The notes under the pieces are model-generated. The model did not search any database. It saw only the letters and a program-made list of their open reading frames with translations, and was not told the DNA's origin. From Mycolicibacterium canariasense (GTDB lineage: Bacteria; Actinomycetota; Actinomycetes; Mycobacteriales; Mycobacteriaceae), in NCBI RefSeq assembly GCF_002101555.1, contig NZ_LQOL01000038.1, positions 124,001-188,000 on the forward strand: 64,000 nt of DNA, given 5' to 3'. This document shows, piece after piece, positions 25,428 through 33,096 of the stretch. Positions within the stretch are counted from its first letter, which is position 1. Each line of letters opens with the position of its first letter. The position numbers and the translations under genes were made by a program.

Positions 25428-27182
25428 ATGATTGTTGAACACCGCTACGACGTCGTGATCGTCGGCGCCGGCGGCGCCGGAATGCGCGCCGCGGTGGAAG
25501 CCGGCCCCCGTGCCCGCACCGCCGTACTGACCAAGCTGTACCCGACCCGCAGCCACACCGGCGCCGCCCAGGGCGGCATGTGCGCCGCGCTGGCCAACGT
25601 CGAAGAGGACAACTGGGAGTGGCACACCTTCGACACCGTCAAGGGCGGCGACTACCTCGCCGACCAGGACGCCGTCGAGATCATGTGCAAAGAGGCCATC
25701 GACGCCGTCTATGACCTCGAGAAGATGGGGATGCCGTTCAACCGGACCCCCGAAGGCCGCATCGACCAGCGCCGGTTCGGCGGGCACACCCGAGACCATG
25801 GCAAGGCACCAGTACGCCGCGCCTGCTACGCCGCCGACCGCACCGGGCACATGATCCTGCAGACGCTGTACCAAAACTGCGTCAAGCACGATGTCGAATT
25901 CTTCAACGAGTTCTACGCACTGGACATCTCGCTCACCGAGACCCCCGGCGGCCCGGTCGCCACCGGAGTCATCGCCTACGAACTGGCCACCGGCGACATC
26001 CACGTCTTCCATGCCAAGGCGATCGTCTTCGCCACCGGCGGTTCGGGCCGGATGTACAAGACCACCTCCAACGCGCACACACTGACCGGCGACGGCCTGG
26101 GCATCATCTTCCGCAAGGGACTTCCCTTGGAGGACATGGAGTTCCACCAGTTCCACCCGACGGGTCTGGCCGGCCTGGGCATCCTGATCTCCGAGGCCGT
26201 CCGCGGCGAGGGCGGGCGACTGCTCAACGGTGAGGGCGAACGCTTCATGGAGCGCTACGCACCGACCATCGTCGACCTCGCCCCGCGCGATATCGTCGCC
26301 CGCTCGATGGTGCTCGAGGTGCTCGAAGGCCGCGGCGCCGGACCGAACAAGGACTACGTCTACATCGACGTGCGCCACCTCGGCGAGGACGTGCTGGAGG
26401 CCAAGCTCCCCGACATCACCGAATTCGCCCGCACCTACCTCGGCGTGGACCCGGTGACCGAACTGGTACCGGTGTACCCGACCTGCCACTACGTCATGGG
26501 CGGTATCCCGACCAACGTGCACGGCCAGGTGCTGCGCGACAACAACACGATCGTGCCGGGTCTGTACGCCGCCGGTGAGTGTGCGTGCGTGTCGGTGCAC
26601 GGCTCCAACCGGCTGGGCACCAACTCGCTGCTGGACATCAACGTGTTCGGCCGCCGCGCCGGTATCGCCGCCGCGGAATACGCCAACAACCACAACCACG
26701 TCGACCTGCCGGAGAATCCGGCCGACATGGTGGTCGGCTGGGTCGGCGACATCCTCTCCGAGCACGGCAACGAGCGCGTCGCCGACATCCGTACCGCGCT
26801 ACAGCAGTCGATGGACAACAACGCCGCGGTGTTCCGCACCGAGGAGACGCTGAAGCAGGCGCTCACCGACATCCACGCCCTCAAGGAGCGCTACGCGCGA
26901 ATCACGGTGCAGGACAAGGGCAAGCGCTACAACAGCGATCTGCTGGAAGCCATCGAGCTGGGCTTCCTGCTGGAGCTGGCCGAGGTCACCGTGGTCGGCG
27001 CGCTCAACCGCAAGGAGTCCCGCGGCGGCCACGCGCGCGAGGACTACCCCAACCGCGACGACACCAACTACATGCGGCACACCATGGCCTACAAAGAGGG
27101 CACCGAGCTGCTGTCCGACATCCGGCTGGACTACAAGCCCGTGGTCCAGACCCGGTACGAGCCGATGGAGCGGAAGTACTGA
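25428..27182 (+). CDS. sdhA: Succinate dehydrogenase flavoprotein subunit
   Basis: 584 residues. The N-terminus has the FAD dinucleotide motif VIVGAGGAGMRAA; RSHTGAAQGG contains the His that covalently attaches FAD. HTRDHGKAPVRRACY and the catalytic Arg region follow, with GSNRLGTNSLLD near residue 395. It oxidises succinate to fumarate in the TCA cycle and feeds SdhB. ATG start with GGAGTTGTAGGAA just upstream. The stop overlaps an 11-codon mini-frame that leads into sdhB. Confidence 0.97.
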   Translation: MIVEHRYDVVIVGAGGAGMRAAVEAGPRARTAVLTKLYPTRSHTGAAQGGMCAALANVEEDNWEWHTFDTVKGGDYLADQDAVEIMCKEAIDAVYDLEKMGMPFNRTPEGRIDQRRFGGHTRDHGKAPVRRACYAADRTGHMILQTLYQNCVKHDVEFFNEFYALDISLTETPGGPVATGVIAYELATGDIHVFHAKAIVFATGGSGRMYKTTSNAHTLTGDGLGIIFRKGLPLEDMEFHQFHPTGLAGLGILISEAVRGEGGRLLNGEGERFMERYAPTIVDLAPRDIVARSMVLEVLEGRGAGPNKDYVYIDVRHLGEDVLEAKLPDITEFARTYLGVDPVTELVPVYPTCHYVMGGIPTNVHGQVLRDNNTIVPGLYAAGECACVSVHGSNRLGTNSLLDINVFGRRAGIAAAEYANNHNHVDLPENPADMVVGWVGDILSEHGNERVADIRTALQQSMDNNAAVFRTEETLKQALTDIHALKERYARITVQDKGKRYNSDLLEAIELGFLLELAEVTVVGALNRKESRGGHAREDYPNRDDTNYMRHTMAYKEGTELLSDIRLDYKPVVQTRYEPMERKY

Positions 27183-27217
27183 TGAGCCGCTTGCGCGAAG
27201 AGGAGACAGACCAGTGA
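27182..27217 (+). CDS. Possible 11-residue linking ORF between sdhA and sdhB
   Basis: ATG at 27182 overlaps the sdhA stop (TGATG), and the frame MSRLREEETDQ ends in a TGA that overlaps the sdhB GTG (GTGA). It therefore bridges the 31-base gap so that ribosomes could pass from sdhA to sdhB without releasing. The GAAGAGGAGA inside it is also the sdhB ribosome site. It may be a translational-coupling device or coincidence. No product function is claimed. Confidence 0.3.
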   Translation: MSRLREEETDQ

Positions 27218-27999
27218 GCGCACCCACACTCGACAAGCCCGAAACCGGCGGCCCCGACCTGCCTCCCGTGCCCGAGGGCGCGGTGATGGTGACCCTGAAG
27301 ATCGCCCGGTTCAACCCGGAGAACCCGGACGCCGCCGGCTTCCAGAGCTTCCGCGTGCCCTGCCTGCCGTCGGACCGGCTGCTCAACCTGCTGCACTACG
27401 TCAAGTGGTACCTGGACGGGACGCTGACCTTCCGGCGCTCCTGCGCACACGGGGTGTGCGGTTCGGACGCCATGCGGATCAACGGCGTGAACCGGCTGGC
27501 GTGCAAGGTGCTGATGCGTGATCTGCTGCCAAAGAAGCCGGGCAAGCAGCTCACCATCACCATCGAGCCGATCCGCGGCCTGCCGGTGGAGAAGGATCTC
27601 GTCGTCGACATGGAGCCGTTCTTCGACGCGTTCCGGGCCGTCAAACCGTTCCTGATCACCAGCGGCAACCCGCCCACCAGGGAACGGATCCAGAGCCAGA
27701 CCGACCGCGCCCGCTACGACGACACCACCAAGTGCATCCTGTGCGCGTGCTGCACCACCAGTTGCCCGGTGTTCTGGAACGAGGGCTCGTACTTCGGCCC
27801 GGCCGCGATCGTCAACGCGCACCGGTTCATCTTCGACAGCCGTGACGAGGGCGCCGCCGAGCGCCTGGACATCCTCAACGACGTCGACGGGGTGTGGCGC
27901 TGCCGGACCACCTTCAACTGCACCGACGCCTGCCCGCGTGGCATCCAGGTGACCCAGGCGATCCAAGAGGTCAAGCGCGCCTTGATGTTCGCTCGCTAG
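27214..27999 (+). CDS. sdhB: Succinate dehydrogenase iron-sulfur subunit
   Basis: 261 residues. The N-terminal ferredoxin fold has the [2Fe-2S] motif CAHGVCGSDAM with a later Cys (NRLAC). The C-terminal domain has the clusters CILCACCTTSCPVF and CTDACPRGI, ligating the [4Fe-4S] and [3Fe-4S] centres. It connects SdhA to the membrane anchor. The GTG start is preceded by GAGGAGA. A very strong hairpin follows 20 bases after the stop and closes the operon. Confidence 0.96.
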   Translation: MSAPTLDKPETGGPDLPPVPEGAVMVTLKIARFNPENPDAAGFQSFRVPCLPSDRLLNLLHYVKWYLDGTLTFRRSCAHGVCGSDAMRINGVNRLACKVLMRDLLPKKPGKQLTITIEPIRGLPVEKDLVVDMEPFFDAFRAVKPFLITSGNPPTRERIQSQTDRARYDDTTKCILCACCTTSCPVFWNEGSYFGPAAIVNAHRFIFDSRDEGAAERLDILNDVDGVWRCRTTFNCTDACPRGIQVTQAIQEVKRALMFAR

Positions 28000-28018
28000 T
28001 TTCGTCTCTCTGCAGCCC

Positions 28019-28071
28019 AATGTGAGCTTGGGTGCGAGATCCGAACCGGATCTCGCACCCAAGCTCACGTT
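28019..28071. terminator. Long perfect inverted repeat (bidirectional terminator or palindromic element)
   Basis: A perfect 22-bp stem at 28022-28043 and 28047-28068, starting GTGAGCTTGGG and closed by a 3-base loop; wobble and A-T pairs can extend it to about 25 bp. It lies between the convergent sdhB and an aldehyde dehydrogenase gene. No U-tract follows on either strand. The eight-base word TTCGTCTC flanks it on both sides (28001-28008 and 28070-28077). Confidence 0.8.
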
Positions 28072-28082
28072 CGTCTCGGGGA

Positions 28083-29417
28083 CTACCCCTTGCGGATCAG
28101 CTTCTTGTTGACGAATTCGTCGATGCCGTAGCGGCCGAGTTCGCGCCCGAAACCGGATCGTTTGACCCCACCGAAGGGCAGCTCGACACCGTCGGCGCCG
28201 ACGACGTTGACGAACACCATGCCGGCGTCGATCTTGTCGGCGACCCTGGCCGCCTGCTCGTCGTCGGTGGTGAACACGTACGAGCCCAGCCCGAACGGGG
28301 TGTCGTTGGCCAGCTCGACGGCCTCGTCCTCGGATGCCGCTTTGTAGACGATGGCCACCGGCCCGAACAGCTCCTCACGGAAATCCGTTGGCACACCGGT
28401 CAACACGCCGGGCGGGAAGTGCGCACCCCGGCGTTCACCCTCGGTGGTCAGCGTCGCCCCGCCGGCCACCGCACGCTCGACCTGCTCGGCGAGCCGCTGC
28501 GCGGCGGCCTCCGACGACAACGGGGCCAGCCCGTCGCGCTGCTCGAGCACCTTGGCGGTGAACTTGTCCAGGAACTCGTCGTACACCTGCTCGGCGACGA
28601 TGAACCGCTTGGCCGCGTTACAGGCCTGCCCGGTGTTCTCGAACCGGCCCGCCACGGCCGCCTCGACGGTGGCGTCCATATCGTCGGAGGACAGCACGAT
28701 GAACGGATCGGACCCGCCGAGCTCGAGCACCACCTTCTTCAGGTTGCGGCCGGCGATCTCGGCGACCGCCGCCCCCGCCCGCTCCGAACCGGTGAGCGAA
28801 ACCCCTTGTACGCGTGGGTCGGCGATGATTCCGGCGACCTGCTCGTTGGTCGCATAGATGTTGACGTAGGCACCTTCGGGGTAGCCGGCGTCGTCGAAGA
28901 TCTGCTGGATGGCCGCCGCCGACTCCGGGCACTGCGGCGCGTGCTTGAGCACGATGGTGTTGCCGAGTGTCAGGTTGGGGCCGGCGAACCGCGCCACCTG
29001 GTAGTACGGGTAGTTCCACGGCATGATGCCCAGCAGCACACCCACCGGGCCGCGCCGGATCAGCGCGGACCCCTCGCCGTCGAGCAGCTCGATGGGTTCG
29101 TCGGCGAGGAACGTGGCGGCGTTGTCGGCGTAGAACTCGTAGATGGCGGCACTGAATTCGACCTCGCCGGTGGCCTGGTCCAGGGGCTTGCCCATCTCGC
29201 GCACGATGATGGCGGCGAGTTCGTCGCGGCGCTCGTTGTGCAGCGCGGCCACCTTGCGGATCAGTGCGACGCGGTCTTCCAGCGTCGAGTTCTTGGACCA
29301 GTCCCGGTAGGCGCCGGCCGCCGCGGACAGCGCCTGCTCGATCTGAGCGTCGGTCGCCGTGGGGTACTCGCGGAGCACCTCACCGGATGCGGGATCGACC
29401 ACTGCGTACTGCGCCAT
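28083..29417 (-). CDS. NAD(P)-dependent aldehyde dehydrogenase, succinate-semialdehyde-dehydrogenase-like
   Basis: 444 residues of the ALDH superfamily. Landmarks are MPWNYPYYQVARF near residue 132, LTGSERAG, the catalytic Glu in LELGGSDPF, the catalytic Cys in NTGQACNAAKR, and ELFGPVA. The overall pattern (LELGGSDPFIVL, PFGGVKRSGFGREL) is closest to GabD1-type succinate-semialdehyde dehydrogenases, but the substrate is inferred. It is the last gene of an alcohol dehydrogenase, small ORF and ALDH transcript, so the ADH may generate its aldehyde. The ATG has GGAG ten bases upstream, inside the end of the small ORF. Confidence 0.93.
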   Translation of the reverse strand: MAQYAVVDPASGEVLREYPTATDAQIEQALSAAAGAYRDWSKNSTLEDRVALIRKVAALHNERRDELAAIIVREMGKPLDQATGEVEFSAAIYEFYADNAATFLADEPIELLDGEGSALIRRGPVGVLLGIMPWNYPYYQVARFAGPNLTLGNTIVLKHAPQCPESAAAIQQIFDDAGYPEGAYVNIYATNEQVAGIIADPRVQGVSLTGSERAGAAVAEIAGRNLKKVVLELGGSDPFIVLSSDDMDATVEAAVAGRFENTGQACNAAKRFIVAEQVYDEFLDKFTAKVLEQRDGLAPLSSEAAAQRLAEQVERAVAGGATLTTEGERRGAHFPPGVLTGVPTDFREELFGPVAIVYKAASEDEAVELANDTPFGLGSYVFTTDDEQAARVADKIDAGMVFVNVVGADGVELPFGGVKRSGFGRELGRYGIDEFVNKKLIRKG

Positions 29418-29423
29418 GAAAAA

Positions 29424-29534
29424 TCACTCCTGGTTGTGTTCGTCGGATGAGCTGTCTTCTGCATACGTGCCCGCGCGCCCCGCCGCCACCGGATCGCGGA
29501 ATTTCAGCGGCGCGGTGGACAGCGGTTCGGTCAT
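29424..29534 (-). CDS. Putative small protein (36 aa) between ADH and ALDH
   Basis: An ATG at 29534 overlaps the ADH stop (ATGA). The frame runs 36 codons, starting MTEPLSTAPLKF and ending DEHNQE, and stops six bases before the ALDH ATG; its last codons are the ALDH ribosome site (CAGGAG). It is hydrophilic with an acidic C-terminus, without membrane or metal motifs. The tight coupling on both sides and the size suggest a real small gene, perhaps an accessory subunit or regulator, but no homologue is recognised and it may just be a coupling spacer. Confidence 0.45.
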   Translation of the reverse strand: MTEPLSTAPLKFRDPVAAGRAGTYAEDSSSDEHNQE

Positions 29535-30679
29535 TGCGGGGCCGCCAGCGAGGGCACCAGCAGGGTGCGCAGCGCGCCGCCGGCGGCCAGATCGTCCAGC
29601 GCGTCCTGCGCCGCCTCCAGGGGGCGACGGCCGGAGACCAACGAATCCAGGTCGAGCTCACCGTCCATGTACAGGTCGACCAGGGCCGGGATATCGCGCT
29701 GCGGGTCGACCGAGCCGTAGTTGGACCCGAGGATGCGCTGGTTGGCTTCGGCGAGCACGAGCGGGTCGAACCGTGCCGTGGACCCGGTCGGCGGCAGGCC
29801 GACGATGACGGCGGCCCCGCCGAGTCCGAGCGCGGCGATGGCCTGTTCGGTGGTGACGATCTTGCCGATGGCATCGAAGATGTAGTCGAGACCCTCCGGC
29901 ACAAGGGCTTTCAGCGCTTGGACGGCGTCGGTGGCCGAGGAGTCCACGGTGTCGGTGGCACCGAGCCGGCGGGCGTGCTCCAGCTTGGCCGCGTCGATGT
30001 CGACGGCGACGATGCGGCCGGCCTTGGCCAGCCGCGCGCCCTGGATACAGGACAGCCCGACGCCGCCGCAGCCGATGACGGCCACCGTGGCACCTTCCTC
30101 GACGCCGGCGGTGTTGCGCACCGCGCCGACGCCGGTGGCCACCGCGCAGCCGACCAGGGCGACCACGTCCAGCGGCGCATCCCGACGGATCCGTACCGCC
30201 CCGGAGGCCGGCACCACCACCCGCTCGGCGAACGACGACACGCCGAGGTAGTGGTGCAGCGGTGCGCCGTCGCGGCTCCATCGGCTGGTGCCGTCGAACA
30301 ACACGCCGCCGGCGGCGACGACGTTCGCGGCCACCTCGCACTGCCACGGCCGGCCGAGTTCGCACTGCCGGCAGCCGCCGCAACCCGGCACCCAGGACAG
30401 CACGACATGATCGCCGATCTCCAGCCCCGTCACGCCCGCGCCGAGCGCGGTCACCACCCCGGATCCCTCGTGGCCCAACACAACCGGGGCGGGCACGTCC
30501 CACTCCCCCTTGACGACGTGCAGGTCGGAATGGCACACGCCGGCACCGGCGATGGCGACCTCCACCTCGCCGGGTCCGGGCGGGGCCAGCTGCACGTCGA
30601 CGATGGCCACCGGTGTGCCCGGTTCGGTGAACACCGATGCGCGCACGGTGCGCCCGTCCCGGTGGCCGGTCTGACTCAT
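29531..30679 (-). CDS. Zinc-dependent alcohol dehydrogenase (MDR family)
   Basis: 382 residues. Catalytic zinc ligands are in GAGVCHSDLH, LGHEGSG and VGCAVATG; the structural zinc site is CGGCRQCELGRPWQC. The Rossmann motif is VIGCGGVGLSC. It oxidises a primary alcohol to an aldehyde with NAD; the AdhB/AdhE-like class includes formaldehyde and benzyl alcohol dehydrogenases, so the substrate is open. It heads the operon to the small ORF and ALDH, giving a two-step alcohol to acid route. GTGAGGAC lies before the ATG. A cupin-XRE regulator is divergent, with an AACTT-N6-AAGTT palindrome between them. Confidence 0.93.
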   Translation of the reverse strand: MSQTGHRDGRTVRASVFTEPGTPVAIVDVQLAPPGPGEVEVAIAGAGVCHSDLHVVKGEWDVPAPVVLGHEGSGVVTALGAGVTGLEIGDHVVLSWVPGCGGCRQCELGRPWQCEVAANVVAAGGVLFDGTSRWSRDGAPLHHYLGVSSFAERVVVPASGAVRIRRDAPLDVVALVGCAVATGVGAVRNTAGVEEGATVAVIGCGGVGLSCIQGARLAKAGRIVAVDIDAAKLEHARRLGATDTVDSSATDAVQALKALVPEGLDYIFDAIGKIVTTEQAIAALGLGGAAVIVGLPPTGSTARFDPLVLAEANQRILGSNYGSVDPQRDIPALVDLYMDGELDLDSLVSGRRPLEAAQDALDDLAAGGALRTLLVPSLAAPQ

Positions 30680-30708
30680 GGGCCGTCCTCACCTGTTTAA
30701 TGACACAA

Positions 30709-30724
30709 AACTTTGGTCGAAGTT
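30709..30724. promoter_or_regulatory. Putative operator of the XRE-cupin regulator
   Basis: AACTTTGGTCGAAGTT is an inverted repeat (AACTT arms, six-base centre) lying about 30 bases before the ADH start and 80 before the divergent regulator. It is the clearest dyad in the 126-base divergent region. Assignment to the neighbouring regulator is inferred from position. Confidence 0.4.
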
Positions 30725-30805
30725 ATATCCCGCTAAACTGCGCGCTGCAAGGCTTGTCACACCACCACCGCGCCTGAGACGGCCGGCGGCCGCCGGGAGG
30801 GGCCC

Positions 30806-31417
30806 ATGCCACGAAGCCAGACCGCCGGCGCGGCGCGGACTTCCGACGTCGACTCGAAGATGACCCGGCTGGGTCCGAAGTTGCGCGCGATACGGCAGGA
30901 GCGCGGCCTGACCCTGGATGCGGTCGCCTCCGCAGCCGAACTGACCAAGGGCTTCCTCAGCCTGGTCGAACGCGGTCAGACGGCGGTGTCCGTGCCGAAC
31001 CTACTGCGCGTATGCGACATCCTCGGGGTCTCGGTGGGCGCGCTGTTCGACTTCCCCGATTCGGCGATGGTGCGCAGCGGTCACGGCGCACCGCTGGAGA
31101 TGGGTGGCAGTGGCATCCGCGAGTACCTGCTGACCCCGGCCACCGAGCGGCACGTGCAGGTGATGCGCACCGTGCTGCAACCGGGCGGCGGATCCGGTGG
31201 CGCGTACACCCTGGATTCCAAGACCATCGTCGCCGTCGTGGTCCGCGGCCGGCTGCGGCTGGCGGTCGACGGCCAGGACATGGTGCTCGGCGCCGGCGAC
31301 TGCTATACCTTCTCGGCCCGGTCGCCGCACGCCTGGGAGAACGCCGATCCCGGCGAGAGCGAGGTGATCTGGTCGATCGCGCCGCCGATACCGACCGGAT
31401 CGCCCGGGCGCGGCTAG
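30806..31417 (+). CDS. XRE-family regulator with C-terminal cupin sensor
   Basis: 203 residues. Residues about 22-78 form an XRE helix-turn-helix (LRAIRQERGLTLDAVASAA, then KGFLSLVERGQTAVSVPNLLRVCDILGVSVG). Residues about 115-195 are a cupin barrel (GGGSGG...VVVRGRLRLAVDG...GDCYTFSARSPHAWEN). This PuuR-like architecture usually controls genes for small-molecule catabolism by sensing a metabolite in the cupin. The gene is divergent from the ADH/ALDH operon and is probably its regulator. GGGAGG precedes the ATG. It ends shortly before the ECF41-type promoter of the next gene. Confidence 0.9.
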   Translation: MPRSQTAGAARTSDVDSKMTRLGPKLRAIRQERGLTLDAVASAAELTKGFLSLVERGQTAVSVPNLLRVCDILGVSVGALFDFPDSAMVRSGHGAPLEMGGSGIREYLLTPATERHVQVMRTVLQPGGGSGGAYTLDSKTIVAVVVRGRLRLAVDGQDMVLGAGDCYTFSARSPHAWENADPGESEVIWSIAPPIPTGSPGRG

Positions 31418-31421
31418 GGAC

Positions 31422-31448
31422 TGTCACATGTGGCCGGGCTACGTCGTC
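31422..31448 (+). promoter_or_regulatory. ECF41-type sigma-factor promoter
   Basis: TGTCACA at 31422-31428, then 16 bases, then CGTC at 31445-31448, eight bases before the ATG of the carboxymuconolactone-decarboxylase gene. This matches the -35/-10 pattern I recall for ECF41 sigma factors, and the ECF41 gene is the next gene on the other strand. The transcript would be nearly leaderless. Confidence 0.72.
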
Positions 31449-31456
31449 TGACAGAT

Positions 31457-32056
31457 ATGACGACGAGAATTGCTCCACTACCCCCGAAGAAGACCGGCCC
31501 GCTGACCCGGATCATGTACCGCTACGCCAAGCGGCGGTTCGGCGAGGTGCCCGAACCGTTCACCGTTGCCGCCCACCACCCGCGCCTGCTGGTCGCCAAC
31601 GCCGTGCACGAAACGTTGTTACAGCGCGGGTCCACGACGCTGCCGGCCAGTGTTCGCGAACTCGCGGTGTTCTGGACCGCGCGGACCGTCGGCTGCTCGT
31701 GGTGTGTGGATTTCGGCTCCATGTTGATGCGGCTGGAGAACCTCGACGTGGACCGGCTCACGGCCATCGACGACTACGCCACGTCGCCGGCGTTCGACGA
31801 CGACGAACGAGCGGCCATCGCCTACGCGGACGCCATGACCACCGACCCGCATCGTGTCACCGATGAGCAGGTGGCCGATCTGCGGGCACGCTTCGGTGAT
31901 GCCGGCGTGATCGAGTTGACCTACCAGATTGGGGTGGAGAACATGCGGGCACGGATGTACTCGGCCCTCGGCATCACCGAGCAGGGCTTCGGCTCCGGCG
32001 ACGCGTGCCGGGTGCCGTGGCTCAACCCCGAGACGCCGTCCGAGGCCCCGCAGTGA
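31457..32056 (+). CDS. Carboxymuconolactone decarboxylase/AhpD-like protein, ECF41 partner
   Basis: 199 residues of the CMD/AhpD superfamily. The helical core contains SVRELAVFWTARTVGCSWCVDF, with the CxxC pair (near residue 78) that gives peroxidase-type activity in AhpD, followed by FDDDERAAIAYADAMT. ECF41 sigma factors typically sit next to a CMD, oxidoreductase or epimerase gene that they transcribe; the convergent gene here is an ECF41 sigma, and the upstream sequence carries an ECF41-type promoter. Enzyme substrate unknown; a redox or peroxide role is inferred from CxxC. The 3' ends of this gene and the sigma gene overlap by 35 bp. Confidence 0.88.
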   Translation: MTTRIAPLPPKKTGPLTRIMYRYAKRRFGEVPEPFTVAAHHPRLLVANAVHETLLQRGSTTLPASVRELAVFWTARTVGCSWCVDFGSMLMRLENLDVDRLTAIDDYATSPAFDDDERAAIAYADAMTTDPHRVTDEQVADLRARFGDAGVIELTYQIGVENMRARMYSALGITEQGFGSGDACRVPWLNPETPSEAPQ

Positions 32057-32966
32057 CCCGTGGTCGCAACGGCGATGCGGTGAACTTGTCGGGATTGGCG
32101 ATATCCCATACCGCACAGACCAGTCCGTCGCGCACGGTCATCACCGTGACCCGCGGCGCCAGCTCGGGGTACCCGTCGGCCGCCGGCAGGCCGGGCGTGT
32201 AGCTGCCCAGGTCACCGTTGACCAGTGCCAGCTGATTAGCCGAAAGCCAGTTCGGCCCATAGCGTTTGGCCAGCCCGAAGAGAAAGCGTGCCACCTTGTC
32301 GGAGCCGGCGATGACCCGCGCGGCGGTGGGGGCACGCCGGTTGGCGTCGCCGGTGAAGGTGACCTCGGGATGTAGCAGCGCGACGACGGCGGCCATGTCA
32401 CCGTCGGCCATGGCCGCCATGAGCCTGCCGACGATCTCGGGGTGCGCCGGGTCCGGCGGCGGTGCCGATGCGGCGGCGCGCCGCGCCCGGGACGCCAGCT
32501 GCCTGGCGCCGGCGGCGCTGACGCCGAGGATGTCGGCGATCTCGTCGAACGGCACCGCGAATCCGTCGTGCAGCACGAACGCCACCCGCTGATCGGGGGT
32601 CAACCGCTCCAACACCACCATCGCCGCGAACCGCGCGTCGTCGGCCGCCACCACGGCGGCCAGCGGGTCGACGGGATCGGCCGAACCCGTCTGAAAACCG
32701 GTCACCACCGGTTCGGGCAACCACTCACCGACGTAGGCCTCCCGCCGGTGCGCGGCCGAGCGCAACCGGTCCAGCGCGAGCCGGCTCACCACCGTGGTCA
32801 GCCACGCCCGCAGATCGGCGATGTGGGTGTCGGTCCGGTGCCAGCGCAGCCAGGAATCCTGGACGATGTCCTCGGCGTCCGCATAGGTCCCGGTGAGCCG
32901 GTAGGCGACGGCCAGCAGGTGCGGACGCAGCGCCTCGAATTCGTCGGCGCGCGCCGCGGTGGTCAC
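32022..32966 (-). CDS. ECF41-family RNA polymerase sigma factor with C-terminal NTF2-like domain
   Basis: 314 residues. Region 2 includes LAVAYRLTGTYADAEDIVQDSWLRW; region 4 includes LTPDQRVAFVLHDGF and FDEIADILGVSAAGARQL. Between and after are ECF41 hallmarks: the linker WLPEPV and the C-terminal NPDKF in an SnoaL/NTF2-like extension (about residues 190-295). This extension replaces a separate anti-sigma factor by modulating activity in cis. Mtb SigJ and SigI are of this kind. A GTG start is used. The CMD gene is its likely target. The overlap of the 3' ends may limit simultaneous transcription. Confidence 0.92.
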   Translation of the reverse strand: MTTAARADEFEALRPHLLAVAYRLTGTYADAEDIVQDSWLRWHRTDTHIADLRAWLTTVVSRLALDRLRSAAHRREAYVGEWLPEPVVTGFQTGSADPVDPLAAVVAADDARFAAMVVLERLTPDQRVAFVLHDGFAVPFDEIADILGVSAAGARQLASRARRAAASAPPPDPAHPEIVGRLMAAMADGDMAAVVALLHPEVTFTGDANRRAPTAARVIAGSDKVARFLFGLAKRYGPNWLSANQLALVNGDLGSYTPGLPAADGYPELAPRVTVMTVRDGLVCAVWDIANPDKFTASPLRPRVTAGPRTASRG

Positions 32967-33034
32967 GGGACAACACTAGTCCGCAGCCGGCCACCGTCGG
33001 ACACCCGCGAAAACTAATTTCGTTGTTGACATGC

Positions 33035-33069
33035 ATCCAAACGACTGAAACCGTATTCTTCGTTTGAAT
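33035..33069. promoter_or_regulatory. Inverted repeat upstream of the APC permease
   Basis: ATCCAAACGA (33035-33044) and TCGTTTGAAT (33060-33069) pair at 9 of 10 positions across a 15-base centre. They sit 28 bases before the permease ATG, with TTGACA at 33026-33031. This spacing suits a dimeric repressor or activator binding two half-sites. The regulator is not identifiable; the Lrp protein encoded downstream is one candidate. Confidence 0.45.
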
Positions 33070-33096
33070 TTTGTAGGCAATCAGCAGGGAGAAGCG

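Noticed and set aside
28019..28071. Reading the sdhB hairpin as a small RNA or insertion-sequence end
   Set aside because: There is no adjacent transposase or second inverted end, and no promoter-like sequence beside it; terminator or palindromic element is the simpler call.
29261..29904. Short alternate frames over the ADH/ALDH junction
   Set aside because: They overlap conserved dehydrogenase coding sequence in other frames and have no ribosome sites. Only the 36-codon frame with stop/start coupling on both sides was kept.
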